A stretch of DNA of 64,000 nt from Rhodobacteraceae bacterium UBA6796 (GTDB taxonomy: Bacteria > Pseudomonadota > Alphaproteobacteria > Rhodobacterales > Rhodobacteraceae). The position numbers and the translations under genes are program-made. Where the stretch lies: positions 17,338 to 81,337 of the forward strand of contig DKFM01000023.1 of assembly GCA_002452815.1 (NCBI GenBank), given 5' to 3'. Positions 26,153-35,595 of the stretch are shown here, in pieces. The notes beneath the pieces were generated by a model, which saw only the letters and a program-made list of their open reading frames with translations, ran no database searches and had not been told where the DNA came from. The stretch's first letter is position 1. Each line of letters begins with the position of its first letter.

Positions 26153-27469
26153 ATGACCCAGGATTTGACCGCTGCCCTTGATGCCCTGAATGCCGAGGTC
26201 GTGCATGTCGGGCAGTTCGATCTGGCCTCGGTGTTCCGCGAACGCCGTCTGCGCCGCGCGCAGTTTCTGGACTGGGCGCAAGACCCGCGCTTTGCCAATG
26301 TTCTGGCCTATTGGGACAGTGCCGACACGCTGTTCGGGGGCAGTTCCTACTACACCGAAACGGTCGCGATCGACCCTGCCTCGGTCCGGCGCAATCCGTC
26401 CGAACCCGGGGCGGTCTCGGTGATTGCCGAGCTGTCGGGGGCGGCGCGCGAGCTGATGCCCCGCCAGGTGCTGCGCGCCCAGATCGAGCGGGCGGCGGCG
26501 ATGGGCTATGGTGTCGAGGCGGCCTTCGAATTCGAACTGATAGTGCTGGACGAAGACGCCGGCACCGCGCGCGACAAGGGGTTCGCGGGGCTCGCGAAAT
26601 TCGCGCCGGACAACAAGTGCTGGTCGGGGGCCACCGCCAACACCCATGCCGCATTCATCGCCGGGATGGAGGCCGAAATCCTTGGCCATGACGTGAACCT
26701 GTTCGGGCTGGGGGTCGAACTGGGGCCGGGGTGCCTTGAGGCGACGCTGGGCGCGACCGAAGGGTTGCGCGCCGCCGATGACGCGGCCTTCTTGCGGATG
26801 GCGGCGCGCTCTTACGCCCGCAAACAGGGCAAGACCGCCAGTTTCATGCCCTATATGGGCGCCGATTACCCGGGCATCGGCGGGCATTGCACGCTGAGCC
26901 TGCGCGACAAGGCAACCGGACAGAACCTGTTTTCCAGCCCGGACGGGGCGACCAACGCGCTGGCGCAGCGCTTCATCGCGGGGATGATGGCGATCGTGCC
27001 GCAGGCCTTTGCGATGTGCACCAGCACCGTCAATGCCTATCGCCGCCTGGCGCCGGGCACCTGGGCGCCGAAATCGCTGACCTGGGCGGAATATCCGTTC
27101 ACGGTGGCGGTGCGGTCCGTGCCGCAGGCGGGGCCGGGGGCGCGGCTGGAATTCCGCGTGCCGCCCGCCGATTGCAACCCCTATCTGACGCTGGCGCTGA
27201 TGCTGGGGGCAGGGCTCGACGGGATCGAGCGCAATCTTCCCGCGCCGCCCGCCACCGCCGCAGGCCATCCCGATACCGTTGCCGAGGGCGCGCAACGCTT
27301 CCCGCGCGATCTGCTGGAAGCGGCCGAGCGGCTGGAGGACAGCGCCGATGCCGCGCGGATCTTTGGCGCGGCCTTCACCCGGAATTTCGCGGCCGCCTGC
27401 CGCGCCGAATACGCCAGCCTCGCGAAAGCGGTAAGCGCCGAAGAGCGCGCCCGCTACCTCGAAGGCTGA
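26153..27469 (+). CDS. glutamine-synthetase-like ligase, divergent (GS 1)
   Basis: A 438-residue protein of the glutamine synthetase family (gamma-glutamylamine synthetase type). Recognisable parts are EAAFEFELIVL, GVELGPGCLEATLG and RVPPADCNPYLTLAL. The usual Lys-containing nucleotide motif (MPKP) reads FMPYMGADYPGIGGH, so ATP handling may differ. It probably joins glutamate to an amine, alone or with the paralog just downstream. The ATG at 26153 follows TTGAGGACGCC directly after the reductase stop. Confidence 0.85.
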   Translation: MTQDLTAALDALNAEVVHVGQFDLASVFRERRLRRAQFLDWAQDPRFANVLAYWDSADTLFGGSSYYTETVAIDPASVRRNPSEPGAVSVIAELSGAARELMPRQVLRAQIERAAAMGYGVEAAFEFELIVLDEDAGTARDKGFAGLAKFAPDNKCWSGATANTHAAFIAGMEAEILGHDVNLFGLGVELGPGCLEATLGATEGLRAADDAAFLRMAARSYARKQGKTASFMPYMGADYPGIGGHCTLSLRDKATGQNLFSSPDGATNALAQRFIAGMMAIVPQAFAMCTSTVNAYRRLAPGTWAPKSLTWAEYPFTVAVRSVPQAGPGARLEFRVPPADCNPYLTLALMLGAGLDGIERNLPAPPATAAGHPDTVAEGAQRFPRDLLEAAERLEDSADAARIFGAAFTRNFAAACRAEYASLAKAVSAEERARYLEG

Positions 27470-27496
27470 GCGCAAAATCATAACAGGGAGACTTAA

Positions 27497-28975
27497 ATGA
27501 CCACGGATACCGACTATCACCGCGAAATGGACGCCCCCGGACGGGCCGAAATGGTGGCCCGCGTGCGCGCCAAGATCGACGCGTTGGGGGTGGAGTATAT
27601 CTATTACCAGTATATCTCGATCACCGGGCGGGTGATGGGCAAGGCCGCGCCCGCGCGGCATTGGGAAACCCAGGCGCGCAAGGGGGTGCAAACCTGGATG
27701 GGCGGCGTCACCAACGTCACCCCGGATTTCAAGGGCAATCTGATCGGCTTTGACAGCAACGCGATGGAATGCATCGCGCTGCCCGACCCCGATACCTTCG
27801 TGCAGCTGCCCTGGGACAAGCGCGTGGCCCGCGTGTTCTGCACGCTGTTCTACAGCCTCGAGGACCATCACACCCCGGGCATGTATTACGAACATGACAC
27901 GCGCGGCAACCTGAAGCGGTTCGATGCCCAGTTCCGCAAAGAGCACAACGGCCTGCATCTGCGCGTAGGGTTGGAACCCGAGATGCTGTGGCTGAAGCCC
28001 AAGGCCGGCGAGGTGCGCCCCTATGAAGGCATCACCGAAGCCTTTGCCTATCACATCGGCCAGTTCGAAAGCGCCCGCCACATCTGGATGCAGGTCAGCG
28101 ATTACGCCCGCGCCATGGGGCTCGACATGATCCAGGGCGACTGCGAGGACGCGCCCGGCCAGATCGAACTGAACTACCAGTTCGACGACGCGCTGCCGAC
28201 CTGTGACCGGATGACGACCTACCGCCAGATCTGCGCCGAAGTGGCGCGCCAGCACGGGCTGATCGCCTGTTTCATGGCGAAACCCTTCATGGGCTATGCC
28301 GCGAACGGCTGCCATCACAACTGCTCGGTCTGGACCGGCGGGTCGCGCGAATTGCAGGATCTGATCCCGGGCGAATTGCCGGGAATGGAGGAAAACTGGC
28401 TCTACTCCAAAGGCGGGGTGAATGAATTCGAGAACAAGGAAGGCGGCTGGCTGCCGACCGAACTGGGCCATCACATCCTGGGCGGGTCTCTCAAGCATAT
28501 CGACGCGCTGACCTGTCTGGGCGCCTCGACGGTGAACAGCTACCGGCGGTTCAACGACTATGGGCTGTGGGCGCCGATCGGGGCGAACTGGGGCCTGCAG
28601 AACCGCAGTTGCACGATCCGCATCTCGTCGCCCGACCGGTTCGAATTCCGCGCGGTGGACAGCATGGTGAACCCGCATCTGTTCTGCGGCGCGCTGCTGA
28701 AGGCGATGGATGACGGCATCCGCAACAAGATTGACCCGGGCGCCCCCGAATCGCGTAACGTGACCGAGGTCTGGCAGTCCGGCGGCGAGGTGAAGCTGAT
28801 ACCTCTCAATCTGCGCGATGCCCTGACCGCTTTGGAAAAGGACGAGGTCATCCGTTCGGCACTTCCGGGGCGTTTGTACGAAGTGTTTGACGAATACAAG
28901 CAAGACGAGTGGACGCGCTTCCTGCGCGAGGTCACCAATTGGGATGTGGAGCAATACCTGCACTGCGTCCCGTAA
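27497..28975 (+). CDS. glutamine-synthetase-family gamma-glutamyl-amine ligase (GS 2)
   Basis: A 492-residue glutamine synthetase-fold protein that keeps the canonical motifs: GLEPEMLWL (metal-binding Glu), GDCEDAPGQIELNYQ, FMAKPFMGYAANGCHHN (Lys and nucleotide loop) and ISSPDRFEFRAVDSMVNPHL. The insertion pattern resembles type III-like or GlnT-like amine ligases rather than housekeeping GlnA, and there is no C-terminal adenylylation-loop signature. In the operon context, gamma-glutamylation of an imported amine is the most likely activity. AGGGAGAC precedes the start. Confidence 0.87.
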   Translation: MTTDTDYHREMDAPGRAEMVARVRAKIDALGVEYIYYQYISITGRVMGKAAPARHWETQARKGVQTWMGGVTNVTPDFKGNLIGFDSNAMECIALPDPDTFVQLPWDKRVARVFCTLFYSLEDHHTPGMYYEHDTRGNLKRFDAQFRKEHNGLHLRVGLEPEMLWLKPKAGEVRPYEGITEAFAYHIGQFESARHIWMQVSDYARAMGLDMIQGDCEDAPGQIELNYQFDDALPTCDRMTTYRQICAEVARQHGLIACFMAKPFMGYAANGCHHNCSVWTGGSRELQDLIPGELPGMEENWLYSKGGVNEFENKEGGWLPTELGHHILGGSLKHIDALTCLGASTVNSYRRFNDYGLWAPIGANWGLQNRSCTIRISSPDRFEFRAVDSMVNPHLFCGALLKAMDDGIRNKIDPGAPESRNVTEVWQSGGEVKLIPLNLRDALTALEKDEVIRSALPGRLYEVFDEYKQDEWTRFLREVTNWDVEQYLHCVP

Positions 28976-29011
28976 CACGCTCACGCCTGAACCCCGAGGA
29001 GAACCAACCGC

Positions 29012-30202
29012 ATGACTGCACGCAAGACTGACCGCACCGCAATGACCGATCTGCTGAGCGCGGACGGGCGGATCGTGCAGCTTTGCAGGACACAGGAAAC
29101 CGCGCTGGGGCTGGCCCCCGGCGCGGCGACCGGCGCGCCCTGGTCTCTGATCTATCCGCTCGAGGCGCGCGAGCGGCTGACGGCAGCGCTGGCCGCGCCC
29201 GCGCCGGGGCCGCATGTGGTGGCGCTGGATCTGCGCCGCGCCGACGGGGCCATGATGGCGGTCAGCGCGGTGATCGAACGGGTCGAGCACCCCGAGCACG
29301 GCACCTGTCTGGACCTGACGAAATGGCCCGCGGGCAGCACACTGGATGAAGTGGCGCACCTGGCCGAGGCCAACGAGATCCTGACCTCGATCCTGGCCAC
29401 CTCGGACGATGCGGGCTGGTGCATGGAATGGGCCGACCCGGTCGACCTGTCCGCGCCCGAGCAGGAAATCATCCGTCAGGTGTTCGAGAACGGCCCGCGC
29501 TGGCGGTTCTGCAACGGCGCCATGGCACGGCTTTACCGCACACCCGAGGGCGAGGATTTCAACGCCCGCCCGGTGCATGAAACCTTCCCGCGCACCGAGG
29601 AAAACGAGGCTTTCGTGCGCGGTCTGGTGCGCGCCAGTTTCGACATCAACGCCCAGCCGTCGCGCGATCTGCGCTATGACGGGGTTTATATCGAGGTCGA
29701 AAATGACGTGCGCGGCCATATCCGGGGCAATCGGCTGTATCGGATGTGGGGCACGGTGCGCGACGTGTCCAAACATGCCCGTCGTGCCGCCGTGTTGCGC
29801 GACGAGATCGACACGCTCGAAGCGATCCTTGCGGCGTTGCCCGATGCGGTTCTGGTGGTGGACCGCGCCGGCCATGTGCTGCGCGCCAATCTGGCCGCCG
29901 AGGAATTGCTGGGGCTGAGCAGCGAAACCCTGCCGGCGCGCGAACTGGGCGATCTGATCGAGATGCACCTGCCGCTGTCGCAGTTGTTCACGGCGGCCGA
30001 TGCGCAGATGCCGGGCCATCCGAACCGGATTTTCGCCGTTGCGGTCTGCCGTCCCGATGCCGCGCTGCGCGCCGAGATGACGGCACGCCCGCTGCGGCTG
30101 CGCGAGACCGATTTTCTGGTGCTGAGCCTGCGCGCGCGGATCGGCACGGCGGGCGCCGGGGGCGGGGCGCCCCGGATCGCGCGGCTGCGGGCGGAGGGCT
30201 GA
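29012..30202 (+). CDS. PAS-domain protein without an output domain
   Basis: A 396-residue protein built of about three PAS-like domains (roughly residues 10-110, 135-270 and 275-390). The middle one has the RLYRMWGTVRDVSKHARR ending seen in sensor PAS domains, and the last reads LEAILAALPDAVLVVDRAGHV. I see no kinase, cyclase or DNA-binding domain. It lies 3 bases before the sigma54 activator gene, so a role in modulating that activator is plausible but unproven. Confidence 0.8.
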   Translation: MTARKTDRTAMTDLLSADGRIVQLCRTQETALGLAPGAATGAPWSLIYPLEARERLTAALAAPAPGPHVVALDLRRADGAMMAVSAVIERVEHPEHGTCLDLTKWPAGSTLDEVAHLAEANEILTSILATSDDAGWCMEWADPVDLSAPEQEIIRQVFENGPRWRFCNGAMARLYRTPEGEDFNARPVHETFPRTEENEAFVRGLVRASFDINAQPSRDLRYDGVYIEVENDVRGHIRGNRLYRMWGTVRDVSKHARRAAVLRDEIDTLEAILAALPDAVLVVDRAGHVLRANLAAEELLGLSSETLPARELGDLIEMHLPLSQLFTAADAQMPGHPNRIFAVAVCRPDAALRAEMTARPLRLRETDFLVLSLRARIGTAGAGGGAPRIARLRAEG

Positions 30203-30205
30203 GCG

Positions 30206-31618
30206 ATGGGAGGCCAGGACATGAGCCGACGCTCCGACACCGACGCTGCGGGCTTTGGCCTGGACATCGCGCTGAACGCCTTGCCCGACGGGCTCATCGT
30301 GCTCGATCAGGCGGGGATTGTCAGGTTTTGCAACCGCGAGGCCGGCACGATCGCCGGATGCGCCCCCGCCGCGGTCATCGGCCAGAGCATCGGACAGTTG
30401 CAGGGCTGTTCGGCGCTGAACTGGGTTTCGGTGCTGGAACTGATCGAGGCCGGGCGCAGTGGCAACCTGATGCTGCGCGGCGAGGCGGTGGGCGCGGTCT
30501 TCGTGATCGTGCGCCGGATGACAGAACCCGGCAGCGGCGCCAGCACCGGCTATTCCATCACCTTGCGTGACCTGGCGGTGTTCGATCACGCCCGCCGCCA
30601 GGCCAGCGGCCAGCGCGAAGCGGTGGCGTTTTCGGGCACGGCCGAGCGCCGCCTGCGCCCCGATTTCGCGCGCCAGCGCCATATCTCGGCCTGGCTCGAC
30701 AAGATGATGTCGCGCGGCGAACGGGCGCTGCTGCAGGGGGCGCGTGTCATCATCACGGGCGAATCCGGCGTCGGCAAGACCGAGATCGCGCGCCATCTGC
30801 ATTCCTTCGTGGCCAATGGCAGCGATCCTTTCATCGCGGTGAACTGTGCGGCGATCCCCGAAAGCCTGTTTGAATCCGAACTCTTCGGATACGAGAAGGG
30901 CGCCTTCACCGGCGCGCTGACCGAGGGCAAGCGCGGGCTGATCGAGGCGGCCGAGGGCGGCACGCTGTTTCTGGACGAGATCGGGGAAATCCCGCTGCCG
31001 TTGCAGGCCAAGCTGCTGAGTTTCCTGGAAGACGGGATGATCCTGCGGATCGGCGGCACGCGTCCGCGCCGTGTCAATGTGCGGGTGATTTCGGCCACCA
31101 ACCGCGATCTTCTGGCGATGGCCGATGAGCGCCGCTTTCGGCTGGATCTTTATTACCGGCTGGCGGTGGTGAACATGCCGATGCGCCCGCTGCGCGAGGT
31201 GCCCGAACTGCTGGATCATCTGATCGAGCGCTTCCTGACCGCGATCAACCAGCGCCGCTCGGTGCCGCTGGCGCTGTCGGACGATCTGCACGCCCGGCTG
31301 CGCGCCTATCACTACCCGGGCAATATCCGCGAGCTGTGGAACCTGATGCAGCAAATCTCGGTGCTGGGCGAGGACGAGGATGAACTGCCGCGCCGCCTGA
31401 TGGCGACCACGCCGCGGGTCGAGCCGCGCACCGATCCCCCCGAACGCGCCGTCGACCCCGGACCCGAACCGGGCCAGAGCCTGCGCGATGCGGTGGCCGA
31501 ATACGAATTGCGGATCATCGAAGAGGCGATCCGCAGCCACGGCAGCAAGCGCAAGGCCGCTGCCGCCCTGGGTGTCGATATCGGCACCATTTCCAGAAAG
31601 ACCCGAAAAGAGCCCTGA
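30206..31618 (+). CDS. PAS-containing sigma54-dependent transcriptional activator
   Basis: A 470-residue enhancer-binding protein. An N-terminal PAS domain (about 20-125) replaces a receiver domain. The AAA+ region has Walker [10 protein letters not shown] (near residue 187), the sigma54-contacting GAFTGA loop, Walker [12 protein letters not shown] and the arginine-finger region. The C-terminus has a Fis-type helix-turn-helix ([20 protein letters not shown]). It should drive the -24/-12 promoter at 23449 in response to a ligand sensed by PAS or by the PAS protein next door. A second start at 30221 also has a good ribosome site. Confidence 0.93.
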   Translation: MGGQDMSRRSDTDAAGFGLDIALNALPDGLIVLDQAGIVRFCNREAGTIAGCAPAAVIGQSIGQLQGCSALNWVSVLELIEAGRSGNLMLRGEAVGAVFVIVRRMTEPGSGASTGYSITLRDLAVFDHARRQASGQREAVAFSGTAERRLRPDFARQRHISAWLDKMMSRGERALLQGARVIITGESGVGKTEIARHLHSFVANGSDPFIAVNCAAIPESLFESELFGYEKGAFTGALTEGKRGLIEAAEGGTLFLDEIGEIPLPLQAKLLSFLEDGMILRIGGTRPRRVNVRVISATNRDLLAMADERRFRLDLYYRLAVVNMPMRPLREVPELLDHLIERFLTAINQRRSVPLALSDDLHARLRAYHYPGNIRELWNLMQQISVLGEDEDELPRRLMATTPRVEPRTDPPERAVDPGPEPGQSLRDAVAEYELRIIEEAIRSHGSKRKAAAALGVDIGTISRKTRKEP

Positions 31619-31651
31619 AGAGGCCGAATGACCCAACAGATGGAGCGACAC

Positions 31652-32695
31652 ATGACACGGAACACACTGACGACCGCGGGCGTCCTGCTGGCCCTTTCGA
31701 CCGGCACCGCGCTGGCCGGAGACACGATCAACGTGCTGACCTGGGAGGGATATTCCGATCCCTCGTTCATCAGCAAATTCGAGGAACAGTCGGGCTGCAA
31801 GGTCAATGCGACCTATGTCGGATCGAACGACGATTTCGCCCCCAAGCTGATGGCGGGTGGCGGCGTCTATGACCTGATTACCCCCTCGATCGACACCACC
31901 AAGCTGATGATCGACCTGGATTTCGTCGAACCGCTGGACACTGCGAAGATCGACAACTGGGACAAGATCTATCCGAAATTCCTGGGCCTCGACGGGATTC
32001 AGAAGGACGGCGCCTATTACGGCATGCCCTATGTCTGGGGCGCGATCGCCTTCATGTATCTTGACAGCGCATTCACCACGCCGCCGACCTCGATTGCCGA
32101 TCTGTGGAACCCCGAGCTGAAGGGCAAGATCTCGCTGTGGGATGACAAAAGCTCGATCTATGTCGCGGCGCGCAAGAATGGCGACATGAACATCTACGAT
32201 CTGAGCGACGACCAGATCGCCGCGGCGCAGGCCGCGCTGCTGGAGCAAAAGCCGCTGGTGCGCAAATACTGGGCCACGGCGGGCGAACTGGTCGATCTGT
32301 ACAAGGCGGGCGAGGTCGTGATCTCGAACACCTGGGCGGGCTATCAGTCGGGTCTGCTGGCGGCCGAGGGTGTGAAGGTCACCGAGTTCATCCCGACCGA
32401 GGGCGCCGAAGGCTGGATGGACAGCTGGATGGTGGTCAAGGGCACGCCCAACACGGAATGCGCCTATAAATTCCTGAACATGCAGCTGTCCGAACTGGGC
32501 CAGTGCGGGGTGGCCAATGTCAACGGCTACTCCGTCGCAAACCCGGTCGCGGCGAAGGCCTGCATGAGCCCCGAGCAATACGCCGCCCTGCATCAGGAAG
32601 ACCCGGCCTATCTGGACAGCCTGCTGGTCTGGCAGCCGCTGGGCGATCGCTTCGAGGCCTATACCAACGCCTGGAACGCCGTGAAGGCGCAATAA
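31652..32695 (+). CDS. polyamine-type ABC transporter substrate-binding protein
   Basis: About 347 residues with signal peptide MTRNTLTTAGVLLALSTGTA and the PotD/PotF fold (INVLTWEGYSDPSFISKFEE, YGMPYVWGAIAFMY, VISNTWAGYQSGLLAAEG). I chose the ATG at 31652 because GGAG lies 7 bases ahead and the signal peptide begins there; ATG at 31628 adds eight residues. It captures the amine substrate in the periplasm for the importer encoded next. Confidence 0.92.
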   Translation: MTRNTLTTAGVLLALSTGTALAGDTINVLTWEGYSDPSFISKFEEQSGCKVNATYVGSNDDFAPKLMAGGGVYDLITPSIDTTKLMIDLDFVEPLDTAKIDNWDKIYPKFLGLDGIQKDGAYYGMPYVWGAIAFMYLDSAFTTPPTSIADLWNPELKGKISLWDDKSSIYVAARKNGDMNIYDLSDDQIAAAQAALLEQKPLVRKYWATAGELVDLYKAGEVVISNTWAGYQSGLLAAEGVKVTEFIPTEGAEGWMDSWMVVKGTPNTECAYKFLNMQLSELGQCGVANVNGYSVANPVAAKACMSPEQYAALHQEDPAYLDSLLVWQPLGDRFEAYTNAWNAVKAQ

Positions 32696-32709
32696 GCGCC
32701 GCGATCTGT

Positions 32710-32740
32710 CTGCCCCGGGGCGTCAACGACCCCGGGGCAG
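32710..32740 (+). terminator. intra-operon hairpin after the binding-protein gene
   Basis: CTGCCCCGGGG and CCCCGGGGCAG form a perfect 11-bp stem with a 9-base loop, 14 bases past the stop codon. No T run follows, so it more likely stabilises the upstream mRNA or causes partial termination, raising binding protein over the membrane components. Confidence 0.6.
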
Positions 32741-32812
32741 GCCACCAATCAATAAGCGTGCGGGATTTCGGGGGAGGAGAGCCCGCAGCGCGAACTTCAG
32801 GGAAAAGGCGCA

Positions 32813-33910
32813 ATGGCCGCAATCATCGAATTGGAGAATATCTCCAAGCACTACAGCCCGACGATCATCGGCGTGGACAAGGTCTCGCTTGCGGTCGAGG
32901 ATGGCGAATTCGTCACGCTGCTCGGCCCCTCCGGCTGCGGAAAATCCACCCTGCTGCGGATGATCGGAGGCTTCGAAGAGCCCACCGCTGGCACCATCCG
33001 TCTGGCCGACAAGGACGTTACCTGGGACCCGCCCTACAAGCGCGAGGTCAACATGGTGTTTCAGGACTATGCGCTGTTTCCGCATATGACCGTGGGACAG
33101 AACGTGGCCTATGGGCTGAAGACCATGAAGGTGGCCAAATCCGAGATTGCGGATCATGTGCGCGATGCGCTGACCCTGGTCGGGCTTTATGACAAGGTCG
33201 ATCAGCGCCCGCAGCAACTGTCGGGCGGGCAACGCCAGCGGATCGCGCTGGCGCGGGCGATCGTGCGCAAACCCAAGGTCCTGTTGCTGGACGAACCGCT
33301 GTCAGCGCTGGATGCGAAACTGCGCGAGCAGATGCAGCTGGAACTCAAGCACCTGCACGAAAAGGTCGGCATCACCTTCATCATGGTCACCCACGATCAG
33401 GGCGAGGCGCTGGTGATGTCCGACCGTGTGGTGGTGATGGAAAAGGGCCGGATCGCGCAGCAGGGCAAGCCGCAGGATCTGTACGATCACCCGGCCTCGC
33501 CCTATGTCGCCAATTTCATCGGCACCACGAATTTCCTGCCCGGCCAGATCGCCGCCGGTGGGGACGATCTGATCCGCGTCGAGATCGGCGCCGGCACGAT
33601 TTCTGCGCGGCCCGACGGCGCGCGGCCTGCGGGCGGCGTGGTCACCGTGGGCTTCCGCCCGGAAAAAGCGCGACTGCTGGCCGATGGCGAAGGCGCGCAG
33701 AACATCCTCGAAGGCCGGATCGCCGAGGTGATCTATTACGGGCTCGGGCTGCGGGTCGCGGTCGAGATCGGAAATGGCGAGCGGGTCTTCGTCGACAGCC
33801 TGCTGCCCGACCGTCTGGCCCTGTCGGCGGTGCCGGTCGTGGGCGCGCCCGCGCGCGTCGCGGTCGAGCCGCATAACGTCTTCGTCTTCGAAGGGAGCGT
33901 GGCGCCATGA
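32813..33910 (+). CDS. polyamine-type ABC transporter ATP-binding protein
   Basis: A 365-residue PotA-like ATPase with Walker A GPSGCGKST, Q-loop VFQDYALFPH, signature LSGGQRQRIALARAIV, Walker B VLLLDEPLSALD, switch His in MVTHDQGE and a C-terminal TOBE domain. It powers import by the two permeases downstream and overlaps the first of them by ATGA. Confidence 0.95.
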   Translation: MAAIIELENISKHYSPTIIGVDKVSLAVEDGEFVTLLGPSGCGKSTLLRMIGGFEEPTAGTIRLADKDVTWDPPYKREVNMVFQDYALFPHMTVGQNVAYGLKTMKVAKSEIADHVRDALTLVGLYDKVDQRPQQLSGGQRQRIALARAIVRKPKVLLLDEPLSALDAKLREQMQLELKHLHEKVGITFIMVTHDQGEALVMSDRVVVMEKGRIAQQGKPQDLYDHPASPYVANFIGTTNFLPGQIAAGGDDLIRVEIGAGTISARPDGARPAGGVVTVGFRPEKARLLADGEGAQNILEGRIAEVIYYGLGLRVAVEIGNGERVFVDSLLPDRLALSAVPVVGAPARVAVEPHNVFVFEGSVAP

Positions 33911-34773
33911 CCCTGATCCGCCGCAACCTTGCGGGCGCGCTGGTGCTGGGGATTCCGTTTCTGTGGATCGCCCTGTTCATGCTGCTGCCCTATGGCATCA
34001 TCGTCACCTATTCGTTCTGGATCAAAACCTACCCGACCTTCAAACCGGCGTTCCAGTTCGGCAATTACCTGACGCTGTTCACCGATCCCCAGTATCTGCA
34101 GGTGATGCTGCGCACGCTGAAGATCGCGCTGCTGGTGTCGCTGTGCTCGTTCCTGCTGGCCTATCCGTTCGCGTTCTATCTGGTGTTCCGCTGCAAATCG
34201 GCGGCGTTGCGGACCTGGCTTTACATGGCGGTGATCGCGCCGCTGTGGGTCAGCTATCTGCTGCGCGCCTATGTCTGGAAGACCATTCTGGGCACCGAAG
34301 GCATCCTGAATTCCTTCCTGATGTCGGTGGGGATCATCGACCAGCCGTCGGATATCTTCCTGTATAACCAGTTCGCGATGGTGGTCACGCTGACCTATAT
34401 CTTCATCCCCTTCATGGTGATGCCGATCTACACCGCGCTGGAGAAGATCCCGCATAACCTGACCGAGGCGTCGGCTGATCTGGGGATGGGGCCGTGGCGC
34501 AGTTTCTGGCATGTCACGCTGCCGCTGTCGCTGCCCGGGGTGGCCGCCGGTTTCACGCTGACCTTCTGTCTGTCGTTTGGCGATTTCGTCGCGCCGTTTC
34601 TGGTGGGCGGGCCGGATGGCAACCTGATGGCCAATGTGATCGCGACGCAATTCGGCGCGGCGCTGAACTGGCCGCTGGGGTCTGCGCTGGCGATCGTGAT
34701 GCTGGTGGTGGTGCTGTCGATCGTGTCGATGTCCGACCGGTTGGAGCGCAAAGGCGCGGCAGGAGGGGTCTGA
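33907..34773 (+). CDS. polyamine-type ABC transporter permease (PotB-like)
   Basis: A 288-residue inner-membrane protein with six predicted helices and the EAA motif LTEASADLGMGPWRSFWHVT that contacts the ATPase. Coupled by ATGA to the ATPase gene; the second permease starts 1 base after its stop. Confidence 0.94.
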   Translation: MTLIRRNLAGALVLGIPFLWIALFMLLPYGIIVTYSFWIKTYPTFKPAFQFGNYLTLFTDPQYLQVMLRTLKIALLVSLCSFLLAYPFAFYLVFRCKSAALRTWLYMAVIAPLWVSYLLRAYVWKTILGTEGILNSFLMSVGIIDQPSDIFLYNQFAMVVTLTYIFIPFMVMPIYTALEKIPHNLTEASADLGMGPWRSFWHVTLPLSLPGVAAGFTLTFCLSFGDFVAPFLVGGPDGNLMANVIATQFGAALNWPLGSALAIVMLVVVLSIVSMSDRLERKGAAGGV

Positions 34774-34774
34774 G

Positions 34775-35581
34775 ATGGCAAACCGTAATCCCAACCTGAT
34801 CTCGCGTTATGGGGCGGATACCGCCTTCATGACCTTCGTCGCGGCGCTGATGGCATTCCTGTATGTGCCGATCTGGGTGCTGATCGCGTTTTCCTTCAAC
34901 AGCTCGCGCTCGTTGACCTGGCCTTTGTCGGGCTTCACCTTCGAGTGGTATGAGAAGCTCTGGCACAATGGCGATCTGCTGACCGCCATCGGCAACAGCT
35001 TTTATGTGGCCTCGGGCGCGACCGTGCTGACCCTGGTCGTGGGCGTGCCCGCAGCCCTGGCGCTGCACAAGTTCCACTTTCCGGGCAAGGTGATCTTCCG
35101 GCGGATGATCCTGTTGCCGATCACCCTGCCGGGGATCGTCACCGGGATTTCGATGCTCAACATGTTCCGCCTGTTCGGCTTTCAGCTGAGCCTGGAAACG
35201 GTGATCCTGGGGCATGCCACAGCGCTTTTGGGTGTGGTGGTGACGCAGGTCTTTGCCCGGTTGCAACGCCTGCCAAAATCGCTGGAGGAAGCCGCCTTCG
35301 ATCTGGGCGCGGGGCCGTGGCGCAGTTTCATCGACATCACGCTGCCCAATATCCGCTCGGCGATCATCGGCGCGGGGTTGCTGTCCTTCGTGCTGAGCTT
35401 CGACGAGATCCCCGTGACCTTCTTCCTGACCGGACGCGACAACACGCTGCCGATGTATATCTACTCGACGCTGCGCCGTGGCGTGACCCCGGAAATCAAC
35501 GCCGTGGGCTCGCTGATCGTTCTGATGTCGCTGGTGCTGATCATCGTCTCGGTGATCGCCACCCGCGACCGCACCAAATAA
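34775..35581 (+). CDS. polyamine-type ABC transporter permease (PotC-like)
   Basis: A 268-residue six-helix permease with the EAA motif LEEAAFDLGAGPWRSFIDIT. Together with the PotB-like permease it forms the membrane channel of the importer. The strong AGGAGGGG ribosome site lies inside the end of the previous gene. Confidence 0.94.
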   Translation: MANRNPNLISRYGADTAFMTFVAALMAFLYVPIWVLIAFSFNSSRSLTWPLSGFTFEWYEKLWHNGDLLTAIGNSFYVASGATVLTLVVGVPAALALHKFHFPGKVIFRRMILLPITLPGIVTGISMLNMFRLFGFQLSLETVILGHATALLGVVVTQVFARLQRLPKSLEEAAFDLGAGPWRSFIDITLPNIRSAIIGAGLLSFVLSFDEIPVTFFLTGRDNTLPMYIYSTLRRGVTPEINAVGSLIVLMSLVLIIVSVIATRDRTK

Positions 35582-35595
35582 TCCAGAGGTATGAC

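Noticed and set aside
26021..32692. A very long open frame on the minus strand (over 2,200 codons) opposite the glutamine-synthetase, regulator and binding-protein genes
   Set aside because: It lies antisense to six well-supported genes in the codon phase that GC-rich third positions keep free of stops. Its translation is rich in Arg, His, Gln and Ala with no domain. The same explanation covers the roughly 1,340-codon frame opposite mfd (40337-44356).
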